Below, piece after piece: positions 16,711 to 24,864 of a stretch of DNA of 64,000 nucleotides. The notes under the pieces are model-generated. The model was not told the DNA's origin and did not search any database. It saw only the letters and a list, made by a program, of their open reading frames with translations. The position numbers and the translations under genes were made by a program. The stretch is from Halocatena marina (GTDB lineage: Archaea > Halobacteriota > Halobacteria > Halobacteriales > Haloarculaceae). Every line of letters begins with the position of its first letter. Position 1 is the stretch's first letter. The stretch spans positions 744,001 through 808,000 of the forward strand of contig NZ_JALLPK010000001.1 of the NCBI RefSeq assembly GCF_023276375.1, in the 5' to 3' direction.

Positions 16711-17163
16711 TCAGTCGTAGCCCTTCCGGAAGCTTCGAAACTCGGTTCGGTGTGATTCCTCGTCACTTAGGATGCTGATAGCGAGGTCTTCGGTCACTGG
16801 ATCGTCCGCTTCTCTGGCGGCATCAACGAGCGATCGGTACGTCTCGATCGCTTCTTCCTCGTACTCAATCACACCATCGATCACTGAGAGCACATCGGCC
16901 GTATCCTCTGGTGGTTGGAGTGATTCCTGTTGTGGTTCGAAATCGAACGACGCCGGTGGCTGAGCGTCGAGTTCTTTCAAGCGCTCCCCGATTCGCTCGG
17001 CGTGTCCGAGTTCTTCTCGTTTTGCATCGGAGCGGAGGCTCTCTTTGACCTCTTCTGCGCTGACGCCGTCGAGGACGACCGCGTTCGTCAGGTAGTTCAT
17101 CACCGTCTCGATTTCATCGTTGTAAGCGCTTTGCAAAAGCTCGACTACCTGTTCATTGGTCAT
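16711..17163 (-). CDS. Ferritin-like di-iron protein
   Basis: A 150-residue four-helix-bundle protein of the ferritin-like superfamily. Candidate iron ligands appear in the usual order: Glu in YNDEIETVMNY (17-19), the E51-x2-H54 pair in REELGHAERI, Glu in IEYEEEAIETYRSL (100-104), and the second pair E135-x2-H138 in SDEESHRTEF. A Pro-rich loop (about 67-87) separates the halves. It probably binds or oxidises iron, or helps with oxidative stress, in the cytosol. A short palindrome, GTGTCTATACAC, lies at 17169-17180 just before the start. It sits beside iron-uptake genes, which fits, but it is not in their operon. Confidence 0.8.
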   Translation of the reverse strand: MTNEQVVELLQSAYNDEIETVMNYLTNAVVLDGVSAEEVKESLRSDAKREELGHAERIGERLKELDAQPPASFDFEPQQESLQPPEDTADVLSVIDGVIEYEEEAIETYRSLVDAAREADDPVTEDLAISILSDEESHRTEFRSFRKGYD

Positions 17164-17228
17164 ACAGTGTGTCTATACACGACCAAGAGCCTTAGTGGTA
17201 GGGGTCGACAGAGACCGATCCAGCGCTG

Positions 17229-18614
17229 TCACTGATTCGGTGCGTGCACGTCCTTGCACGCCTTCATGATGACCTTATTCATTGCGGGATGGACGTGGAT
17301 CAGTGTGTTTTGGAGCTCATCGACTGTTATACCGTACTGAAAGGCAGGCGTGATTTCGTGGATGAGCATCGATGCTTCGTACCCGAGGATATGACAGCCG
17401 AGGATGTCTCGTGTTTCGGGATCAGTAAGCAGTTTGACGAACCCATGGTCGAGCTTTAGCGCCCGTGACATCGCGGTATCTGTGAATTCGGCACATCCGA
17501 CGACATACTCTTGATCGTCGTCCTCAAGCTCTGATTCCGTTTTCCCGACTGCCCCGATCTGTGGTTCAGTGAAGACTGCATGGGGAAGCCCGGTGAAATC
17601 GGTCGTTCGTCGCTTCCCGTGGACGACGGTGTCGATTACGACCTCTCCCTCGTAGTCTCCGGAGTGTTTGAACATCCCGTTATCGGCGATATCGCCCATT
17701 GCCCAGACGTTCTCGACGCTCGTTTGGAGAGAGTCGTCGGTCTCGATGAACCCGTCTTCGTTCGTCGAGACGTTCGTTGCGTCGAGACCGATTCTATCCG
17801 TATTTGGTTGACGACCGAGCGCAACGAGGAGTGCATCGCCTTGCACTTCGATTTCGTCTTCGTCCTCTGATTCAGCGGTAACTGTGATCGTGTTTTCTGA
17901 TTCGACAACGCTCGTGGCTCGATACCCAGTGAATACGTCGTGGCGTTCACGGGCGATTTCGGTGAACGATTCGGCGATTTCACTGTCCTCACGGGGAACG
18001 AGCGTATCCATCATCTCGATCAGCGCCACATCGACACCGAACGACCCAAAGTAGTAGCCGAGTTCCGCGGCGATGTATCCCCCACCGAGAATCACGAGCC
18101 GTTCCGGTCGCTCTTCTAATGTGAGCGCGTCGTCGCTCGTGAGGTAGTCGCTGTCAGTGAGACCATCGATCGCACCAGGAACGATCGGGTGGCTTCCGGC
18201 TGCAATAACGACCTTGTCGGCCGTGTGTCTCTCGCCGGTAGCCGTGAGTTCAATCGTACGATCATCGACGAAGCGGGCCTCTTCTTGAAACAACGTGAGA
18301 TTCTCCTCGCTTTGCTTGTTCGCTCGGATTTCGTCGGCCGTGTCGGCGAGTTCCGCGTTCACCTCCCGAACGAACTCGGCAAAGCGAACGTCGTCGATGC
18401 TCGCATCGATTCCAAACTGGTCGGCATCCCGAATCCGGTTCACGAGATTCGCGTGTTGGATGAGCATCTTCGACGGATTACACCCCCGATTGAGACACAA
18501 GCCACCAAGTGGTCCCTTCTCGATGAGCGCTGTCTCTCGTCCGTCGGCGGCCGCTGCCGATGCGACTGTGTTGCCAGTGCCTCCGCCGAACACGATGAGA
18601 TCGAACTCCGACAT
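17229..18614 (-). CDS. Class I FAD/NAD(P)-dependent disulfide oxidoreductase (dihydrolipoyl dehydrogenase-like)
   Basis: A 461-residue flavoprotein disulfide reductase. Visible parts are the FAD site VFGGGTGNTVASAAA near the N-terminus, the redox-active pair C39 and C44 in GGLCLNRGCNPSKML, the NAD(P) site LVILGGGYIAAELGYYFGSFG, a second FAD contact VWAMGDIAD, and the C-terminal dimer domain. The active-site HPxxxE motif reads H442-P-A-M-N-K447, so the usual Glu is Lys. It may therefore not be a standard lipoamide dehydrogenase; a mercuric-reductase-like or other disulfide/quinone activity is possible. No 2-oxoacid dehydrogenase genes are near. The start is ATG 18614; the frame stays open upstream but without family match. 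Confidence 0.85.
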   Translation of the reverse strand: MSEFDLIVFGGGTGNTVASAAAADGRETALIEKGPLGGLCLNRGCNPSKMLIQHANLVNRIRDADQFGIDASIDDVRFAEFVREVNAELADTADEIRANKQSEENLTLFQEEARFVDDRTIELTATGERHTADKVVIAAGSHPIVPGAIDGLTDSDYLTSDDALTLEERPERLVILGGGYIAAELGYYFGSFGVDVALIEMMDTLVPREDSEIAESFTEIARERHDVFTGYRATSVVESENTITVTAESEDEDEIEVQGDALLVALGRQPNTDRIGLDATNVSTNEDGFIETDDSLQTSVENVWAMGDIADNGMFKHSGDYEGEVVIDTVVHGKRRTTDFTGLPHAVFTEPQIGAVGKTESELEDDDQEYVVGCAEFTDTAMSRALKLDHGFVKLLTDPETRDILGCHILGYEASMLIHEITPAFQYGITVDELQNTLIHVHPAMNKVIMKACKDVHAPNQ

Positions 18615-18800
18615 TGCAGCAGTAACTGAGGTGCGGTGTGCGTATATTAGTTCGCCGCTAGCGGGATTCCACCGCGAATACACCAATGAACTGAAACTAT
18701 CTCGATGACGTTGACTACCAATAATCGTTCCAGTATACTGGCCAATGTGGCTCCGGCACAGAGATCGAGACGGCATATGTTGCCGGTTGTGAAAGAGACG

Positions 18801-18809
18801 TTTATTAAG
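18801..18809 (+). promoter_or_regulatory. TATA box for the TRAP operon
   Basis: GTTTATTAA lies 21-29 bp before ATG 18830 after a purine-rich AAAGAGAC (BRE-like), predicting a leaderless or near-leaderless transcript for the TRAP genes. Confidence 0.5.
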
Positions 18810-18829
18810 TTGGAAGAAAACATCCTGTC

Positions 18830-19867
18830 ATGCCATCCTATAATCGACGCGAATTTCTAACAGCGGTTGGAATGGCGGGGCTTGCGAGCACTGCCGGTTG
18901 TATCACGAGTGATACCGAGGGTAGTGACAAAAACACTGGGACTGACAAATCGAGTGGAGATAAGAGCGGTGGCAGCGGTGGAAACCAGCTCACGTGGGAC
19001 GCTGGGGGTACTGGCGGCACGTACTATCCGCTATCGAATCAGTTCAAGGATATCGTCCAGTCGAATACGAAGTACTCGTTGCAAGTTCGATCGACGGGTG
19101 CGAGCGTCGAAAACGTCGGTAGTCTCGCTTCCGGTAAAGCAGACTTCGCGCTGATTCAGAACGATGTTGCCTATTTTGCACACAAAGGAACCGGAATCAA
19201 GGAATTCGAAGGCAACAGTGTTCCTGACCTTCGGGGCGTTGCAACACTCTATCCCGAAACGATACAAGTCATCGCGCAAGGAGGAAGCAATATCTCCTCG
19301 ATAACGGATCTCCAAGGAGCGACGATCAACACCGGCGACCTCGGCAGCGGGACACAGGTCGACGCCAAGCAGATCCTGAAAGCGGTCGGAATCAACGATT
19401 ACAACGAGCAGAACGCGAGCTTTTCGCAAGCAGCCGAACAGATTCAGAACGGCGACATCGACGCAGCGTTCATCGTCGGCGGTTGGCCGGTTGGTGCGAT
19501 CGAGGATCTTGCAACGAACACGAACATCACGATCGTCCCGATCGAAGGGAATGCACGCAAGAAAGTCCTCAACTCGGGATCGTACTTCGCCGAGGACAAA
19601 ATCCCCGGTGGGACGTACAGTGGAATACAGAATCCGGTCCCGACCGTTGCTGTCCAGGCGATGATCGCCACCGTCAAACAGACTCCCAAGCAGGCCGTCC
19701 AAGACGTTACAGCCGCGATCTTCGACAACCTCGATAAGGTTAGCAACAAACAGGAATTCATCTCCGTAGACTCCGCACAAGACGGTATGTCCATTCCCCT
19801 CCATCCGGGTGCGAAGGCGTACTTCGGAAAGACGGGAACGAGCAGTGGAAACAACAGTCTCAACTGA
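18830..19867 (+). CDS. TAXI-type TRAP transporter solute-binding lipoprotein
   Basis: A 345-residue extracytoplasmic binding protein of the TAXI family. Tat motif NRREFLTAVG, then lipobox STAGC and a Gly/Ser/Lys linker show export and lipid anchoring. The binding domain opens with LTWDAGGTGGTYYPLSNQFKDIV, the family hallmark, and contains RSTGASVENVGSLASGKADFALIQND. It hands its ligand to the fused permease at 20550. TAXI-TRAP systems import organic acids such as glutamate or C4-dicarboxylates in the few characterised cases; the ligand here is unknown. It is the first gene of the operon. Confidence 0.9.
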   Translation: MPSYNRREFLTAVGMAGLASTAGCITSDTEGSDKNTGTDKSSGDKSGGSGGNQLTWDAGGTGGTYYPLSNQFKDIVQSNTKYSLQVRSTGASVENVGSLASGKADFALIQNDVAYFAHKGTGIKEFEGNSVPDLRGVATLYPETIQVIAQGGSNISSITDLQGATINTGDLGSGTQVDAKQILKAVGINDYNEQNASFSQAAEQIQNGDIDAAFIVGGWPVGAIEDLATNTNITIVPIEGNARKKVLNSGSYFAEDKIPGGTYSGIQNPVPTVAVQAMIATVKQTPKQAVQDVTAAIFDNLDKVSNKQEFISVDSAQDGMSIPLHPGAKAYFGKTGTSSGNNSLN

Positions 19868-19999
19868 GCGCAACGTGTTCCGGAACGGCACACAGCACGG
19901 GTCATACGAGCCATCTGATCGCTTTCGGACAGACGAACACGAACACGAATACGAATGCGAGTCCGGACCTGAGCGCTACACTCGAATGCGCACGGGAGT

Positions 20000-20548
20000 A
20001 TGAGACCGGAACAAGCGACACGTGCTCGCAGATTCGGTGTCTGGATCGTGGTCGTTTGTCTAGTCGTGCTCATCGCAGGCGCTGTCGCAGCGGCCACCCC
20101 AGCCGATCGCGTGCTCGTCGTTTCGGATGCAAAAACAGGAGAGCAGCTCCGCAGTATGCCGGTCGAAAATGGAACTGTCGTCGCAATCGAGTACACCCAC
20201 AGCGTCGAGAAATCACGCGTTCTCGACGTGTACGCTGTACAGGGTGATCGTCTTGTAATGACACGCATGGAGTTCGAGACCTACGGCTGGGGCTTACCCG
20301 CAGCTGTCCCAGTCTCGACCGACAACGAAACGTTCGCCTTCGATCCGGCCTTTGCGAGCGACGAATTCGTAGTCAAGCCCGGCCGAATCGCTGGTCATAC
20401 GCTTCATGTCCGAAACAGCACGTACGATCTCGTAGCGCTCTCCGATGCGCGTGCGGTTCGACTCTCTGTCGAACGGAGATCGGCACTGAGAGCTGCGCTC
20501 GACGCGCTCGATAATCACACTAACACTATCTCATCCCATCAAATCTGA
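20000..20548 (+). CDS. DUF1850 protein of the TRAP operon
   Basis: A 182-residue protein with an N-terminal membrane anchor (about residues 15-35) followed by a beta-rich extracytoplasmic domain. VVAIEYTHSVEKSRVLDVYAV, then MTRMEFETYGWGLPA, is the DUF1850 signature. Genes for this domain are regularly found between the TAXI binding protein and the fused permease, as here (132 bp after the first, 1 bp before the second). It is probably a transporter accessory subunit; the molecular role is not known. Confidence 0.82.
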   Translation: MRPEQATRARRFGVWIVVVCLVVLIAGAVAAATPADRVLVVSDAKTGEQLRSMPVENGTVVAIEYTHSVEKSRVLDVYAVQGDRLVMTRMEFETYGWGLPAAVPVSTDNETFAFDPAFASDEFVVKPGRIAGHTLHVRNSTYDLVALSDARAVRLSVERRSALRAALDALDNHTNTISSHQI

Positions 20549-20549
20549 T

Positions 20550-23288
20550 ATGAGTACACTACCGACTGATGAGGCCGATCGCCTCTCCGAGGAAGAACAA
20601 CAGGAACTGATCGACGAACTCGAACGACGCCGATCACCACGAGGAATCGCTTCGCTCGTTGTCATCATCACCGCAATCGCCTTTTCGGCGTTCCAGATGT
20701 GGCTCGCTGCTCGGGGATTCATCTTTGCCGTCACGATACCGGGCATCGGTCAGATCAAGCTTGCGGCCCTACAGCTGTTGCAAGTCAACGCTATTCACGT
20801 GATCTTTGCGCTGTTGTTGGCGTTTCTCCTCTATCCACCGTCGACGGGGAACGGGCCGGTTGCACGACGTCTCGGACGCGTCGTCCCGGCGCTCGAACGT
20901 CGCTTCGGGGCCAAGAATCCAGTAACACGAACAATGCGAGGAGTACGCAGTATCGTCCGCTGGCTGTTCATGGACCCCAACCGCGAGCGGGTAACACCAG
21001 TTGATATCGTCTGTATGGGCATTGCAATCCTCGCAGGACTGTATATGCTCACGTCGTTCGACGAAATCCGGCAAATACGCGTCCTCGGGATCGATTCTGC
21101 CCGAACAATTGGCGAGTTCGTCCCGGCGCTCGCGCCGGTTGTCGACGTGATCTCGTCGCTCGGAATCGCGCTTGATACGATGTCCGTCGCCTTTCTCCTC
21201 GGTGCGGCTGGCGTGCTCCTCGTGCTTGAGGCAACCCGGAGATCGCTCGGAATCTATCTCACGCTGATCGTCGTCACATTCATCGTCTACGCAAAGTACG
21301 GGTATCTGATTCCGTCTGACGGAATCATCAGCACGCCATTCGGTTTCGGGATCATCGTCCCTTACATCGACATCCTCTGGATTCAACCCGGCGACTGGGG
21401 AACGATCATTCAGAACTTCTGGTACAACACTGAAAACGGCGTTTTCGGTATTCCCGTAACCGTATCAGTACAGTTCATCTACATCTTCATTCTCTTCGGG
21501 GCGTTTCTCGAAATGAGCGGGGCTGGTCAGTGGTTTATCGACTTTGCGTACGCCGTCACTGGTAAGCGAAAAGGTGGCCCAGCGAAGGCGAGTGTGCTCT
21601 CCTCAGGCTTCATGGGAGCCATCTCTGGTTCGTCGATCGCAAACACCGTAACGACGGGTGCGTTCACGATTCCGCTCATGAAGCGCTCTGGCTATCGATC
21701 GGAGTTCGCTGGTGCAGTCGAAGCCTCCGCGTCTTCTGGCGGACAGATCCTCCCACCAGTGATGGGCGCAGCGGCCTTTCTGATCGTCGAGTACACCACA
21801 ACGCCGTACGCTAACGTCATCGCTGCTGCTGCCGTGCCAGCCATCGTGTTCTTCTTTGGCGTCTGGGTGATGGTCCATCTCGAAGCCTCGAAGGCAGGTA
21901 TCACACAGATAGATGAATCCAGTGCTATCGCGTTACGACCACACCTCAGAAAAGGATGGTTCTACCTCCTACCGATTACAGCACTGCTCTACTACCTGAT
22001 TATCGCACGACTATCCGTCGCTCGTTCTGCGTGGTTTTCGATCGTCGCGATCATCGCAGTCATCGCGGTCGTCGCCGTCTACAACGACCGCACCAAACGA
22101 CCCCTCTTTGCAGGAATCGTCGGTCTGTTCCTCCTCGAATTCATCGCCAACCTCCTCGTTGGAACCGGTCTCGCTGGTCTCTTACTCGGAAGTGGTGGCT
22201 CCGGCCAATCTGTCTATCCAGCACTCGCTGCCGCTGCCGAGAAACTCGGAACGATCGCCATTACTATAAGTGCTGTGACACTTCTTGTTCGACCATCCCT
22301 CGATACGCCGTGGCTCGACTACGACGAGGCTGTCGACGAGGGTGGCGAGGCGACCGCGGACGCACTCAGTCGACCGTCGCTCTCAGAGAACAACGCATAC
22401 CGGTTCGGTGCGTTCGTGCTTCGATCGATGGAGCACGGTGCTCGAACAGCAACTCCTGTCGTCATCGCTGTCGCAGCCGTCGGTATCGTCCCGGGCGTAC
22501 TTAGCGCGACGGGACTTGCTCCGAACCTCACGACGTTCATCAAGACGCTCGCGGGTGGATCGCTCGTCTTGTTACTCATCATTACGGCCATTGCAGCGAT
22601 CATTCTCGGGATGGGTGTGCCGACGACCGCGACGTATATTCTGCTCGCAGCGGTGCTCGCACCAGCGATCATCGAAAGCAGCTCAATGCCACTTCTCGCA
22701 GCACATCTGTTCATTCTTTATTTCGGTGTGATTGCAGATATTACACCCCCTGTTGCTGTCGCTGCCTATGCGGCGTCTGGAATTGCCAAGTCTGATCCGT
22801 TCTCGACGGGGGTCGAAGCATTCTCGCTGTCACTCAACAAGGCAATCGTCCCCTTCGCGTTCGCGCTCACGCCCGGTCTCCTCCTGCTGCGACCCACTGA
22901 AAATGGCGAGGCGCACATCATCGGACTCGCCGATGTCCTTGACTTCGGGTATTTCGTGCCCGAGGTAGCGATTCCGATCATCTGTCTGTTCACTGGTGTG
23001 CTTGCGCTCGGGCCAACGATCATCGGATACTTCTATACGGACGTCTCCCCCAGCGGACGAGCGTTGTTCGCGCTCACAGCGCTCTTGCTGATGACACCGC
23101 TGGCGCTGTTCAACTTGTCCACGACGCTATTCGACGTTCTGACCCCGTTCGCGGTGATAACCCCGCCATTCACCGAGCTCGCGCTCCGTGCCGTCGGAGC
23201 AGTGCTATTCATTGCGCTTGTGCTACAGAATCGCCGGAGCGCCGAAGAGCACGGATCCATCTCAACCCCAGAATCCACGACGGACTGA
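20550..23288 (+). CDS. TRAP transporter permease, fused 4TM/12TM (TAXI type)
   Basis: A 912-residue integral membrane permease that joins the small (DctQ-like) and large (DctM-like) TRAP subunits in one chain. After a cytosolic Glu-rich N-terminus there are about four hydrophobic segments to residue 230, then the large ion-transporter domain. In the latter, VLSSGFMGAISGSSIANTVT and EASASSGGQILPPVMGAAAF are the conserved substrate/ion-site loops, echoed in the second half by LGMGVPTTATYILLAAVLAPA. The C-terminal segment has extra membrane helices. It uses an ion gradient rather than ATP. Its start is 1 bp after the DUF1850 stop, so the two are surely co-translated. Confidence 0.92.
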   Translation: MSTLPTDEADRLSEEEQQELIDELERRRSPRGIASLVVIITAIAFSAFQMWLAARGFIFAVTIPGIGQIKLAALQLLQVNAIHVIFALLLAFLLYPPSTGNGPVARRLGRVVPALERRFGAKNPVTRTMRGVRSIVRWLFMDPNRERVTPVDIVCMGIAILAGLYMLTSFDEIRQIRVLGIDSARTIGEFVPALAPVVDVISSLGIALDTMSVAFLLGAAGVLLVLEATRRSLGIYLTLIVVTFIVYAKYGYLIPSDGIISTPFGFGIIVPYIDILWIQPGDWGTIIQNFWYNTENGVFGIPVTVSVQFIYIFILFGAFLEMSGAGQWFIDFAYAVTGKRKGGPAKASVLSSGFMGAISGSSIANTVTTGAFTIPLMKRSGYRSEFAGAVEASASSGGQILPPVMGAAAFLIVEYTTTPYANVIAAAAVPAIVFFFGVWVMVHLEASKAGITQIDESSAIALRPHLRKGWFYLLPITALLYYLIIARLSVARSAWFSIVAIIAVIAVVAVYNDRTKRPLFAGIVGLFLLEFIANLLVGTGLAGLLLGSGGSGQSVYPALAAAAEKLGTIAITISAVTLLVRPSLDTPWLDYDEAVDEGGEATADALSRPSLSENNAYRFGAFVLRSMEHGARTATPVVIAVAAVGIVPGVLSATGLAPNLTTFIKTLAGGSLVLLLIITAIAAIILGMGVPTTATYILLAAVLAPAIIESSSMPLLAAHLFILYFGVIADITPPVAVAAYAASGIAKSDPFSTGVEAFSLSLNKAIVPFAFALTPGLLLLRPTENGEAHIIGLADVLDFGYFVPEVAIPIICLFTGVLALGPTIIGYFYTDVSPSGRALFALTALLLMTPLALFNLSTTLFDVLTPFAVITPPFTELALRAVGAVLFIALVLQNRRSAEEHGSISTPESTTD

Positions 23289-23358
23289 GCATCTTCTAGG
23301 TATCCGATTGTTGTTCTTGCTTTTGCTCTTGCTCTCGAAGATCGCTACCGGTGCCCGA

Positions 23359-24195
23359 TCATTCGGAGAAGAACTCAGCTATCGGTTCTCTCTGTTCGTC
23401 GACGTTCAACGCTGGGGCGTGTCCACAGTCGACTTCGACCGTTCGAGCGGTTGGTTGGTGTTCGAGCATTGCTTCGAGCGGTTCACGCGGGAGAATCTTC
23501 GAATCCGTACCGTAAACGATGCAGATAGCCGCAGAAATCGATTCCCAGACCGTCCACGGATCTCCCGACGCATCTTCATCGAGTGATTCGATGATCCGTG
23601 GATCGTAGGCAGGGGTGATCCGTCCGTCGTCGGTACGCCGTGCGGACGTAACGGTGAATCGTCGCCACTCCGAATCCGTCATTTCGCTGAAAAATGGTCC
23701 GTACGTCTCTCTGTAGTATGCTTCCAGTTCGGTGACTGTGCTTACGGTTGGCGGATGAGGAACGTATTTGATGATCCGACCGAGCGCCTCCTCATCAGCG
23801 TCCTGTACTGGGTCAGGACTAATGTCGTTCACAACGAGGTGCGTAATGCGGTCGGCGAGCGGCCCCCCGGCGAGTGCCATACCGAGTCCACCGCCCATAG
23901 AGGTCCCGATCCAACGGATCGATTCGAGATCAAGCACGTCACAGAATTCGGTTAGCAGCTCAACCATCGCTTGGTTCGAATACCCCGCTGGATCACCGTA
24001 CCATTCGCTCAATCCGCGTCCGGGAAGGTCCGGGCAGAGAACGCGATACGTATCGGAGAGACTGCGAGCGATTGGATCAAAATCACGCCCGACGCGTGAC
24101 AGTCCGTGTGCACATACCACTGGTGGTGCGGTTTCGTCTCCCCACTCTGAGTAATGAAGCTCGGTGCCATCGACCGTGACGAATCGATGTTCCAT
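23359..24195 (-). CDS. Alpha/beta-fold hydrolase
   Basis: A 278-residue hydrolase. Features are the oxyanion segment VVCAHGLSRVGRDFDPIA, the LPGRGLSEW strand-turn, the nucleophile elbow G-T-S99-M-G-G, and the C-terminal His in VDCGHAPALN. The acid residue is probably Asp in CIVYGTDSKILP. It starts MEHRFVTVDGTELHYSEWGD at ATG 24195; upstream in-frame sequence has no family match. No signal peptide is seen. Substrate is unknown; it resembles the haloperoxidase/esterase-like group. It is convergent with the TRAP operon, 70 bp apart. Confidence 0.85.
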   Translation of the reverse strand: MEHRFVTVDGTELHYSEWGDETAPPVVCAHGLSRVGRDFDPIARSLSDTYRVLCPDLPGRGLSEWYGDPAGYSNQAMVELLTEFCDVLDLESIRWIGTSMGGGLGMALAGGPLADRITHLVVNDISPDPVQDADEEALGRIIKYVPHPPTVSTVTELEAYYRETYGPFFSEMTDSEWRRFTVTSARRTDDGRITPAYDPRIIESLDEDASGDPWTVWESISAAICIVYGTDSKILPREPLEAMLEHQPTARTVEVDCGHAPALNVDEQREPIAEFFSE

Positions 24196-24374
24196 ACTGG
24201 CTACTATATCCAGACGTGTAGAAATAATCTCGGCTATTTCGTCTTGGGTTTGTGCGGTTCCTTTGGAAACTATCAGTGCTATCTGTTTGTCATACACTAT
24301 GTTATTTTGATGAAATTAGTCGCTTGCCTCCGTCTCAAGGTATAATAGTCATGCTCTAATTGATTCATATACAC

Positions 24375-24821
24375 GTGAGTAACACTGATACGTGGAGTCC
24401 AATCTTCACACGGTTAGCACTGGGGATCGTTATGATTGTTCACGGGGCTGGGAAGTTGTTCGGAGCCGGGCCGTCTGCGATGCCAATTTCGGATTTTGCG
24501 GGAGCCATCGCCGGTATCGGCTTCCCGGCTGCTTCGGTCCTCGCGTGGCTCGCTGCGCTTATCGAGTTCGGTGGCGGGATACTCGTGTTGGTCGGTCTGT
24601 TCACACGGTACGCCGCGCTCGGAATCGCACTCAATATGCTCATCGCAACGGCTTTCGTTCATCTTCCGAACGGATTCTCGAACTCGGGAGGGGGGTACGA
24701 GTACACCCTCGTGCTCTTGTTGCTGGCGCTGGCTCTCGTCGTGAGTGGCTCGGGAAAACTCTCAGTCACTCAGATTTTCTTCGATGGAGAACCCGACTGG
24801 CCGCTGTCTGCAGGCAGCTGA
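24375..24821 (+). CDS. DoxX family membrane protein
   Basis: A protein of about 148 residues with four hydrophobic segments. LALGIVMIVHGAGKLFG near the N-terminus, LAWLAALIEFGGGILVLVGLFTR in the middle and the Gly-rich FSNSGGGYEYTLVLLLLALALVVSG towards the end are typical of DoxX/DoxD-like proteins. These are linked to thiosulfate:quinone reduction or to membrane redox partners; here no such partner is seen. I use GTG 24375 because a TATA-like GGTATAATAG at about 24340-24349 predicts transcription beginning near it; TTG 24360 would add five residues. Confidence 0.8.
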   Translation: MSNTDTWSPIFTRLALGIVMIVHGAGKLFGAGPSAMPISDFAGAIAGIGFPAASVLAWLAALIEFGGGILVLVGLFTRYAALGIALNMLIATAFVHLPNGFSNSGGGYEYTLVLLLLALALVVSGSGKLSVTQIFFDGEPDWPLSAGS

Positions 24822-24864
24822 ATGAGGCGCTGTGTGTATGTCGAAAAATAGCAGATGAGACGAT

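Noticed and set aside
17169-17180. GTGTCTATACAC palindrome before the ferritin-like gene as an operator
   Set aside because: It is short, overlaps the expected TATA position and has no second copy in the window, so it was noted only in the gene entry.
19031-19891. 286-codon minus-strand frame opposite the TAXI binding protein
   Set aside because: It is the antisense of a clear Tat lipoprotein gene; no family resemblance or promoter.
19444-20268. 274-codon minus-strand frame
   Set aside because: It spans the end of one TRAP-operon gene and the start of the next on the opposite strand; composition is Thr/Arg/Ser-rich and not protein-like for this organism.
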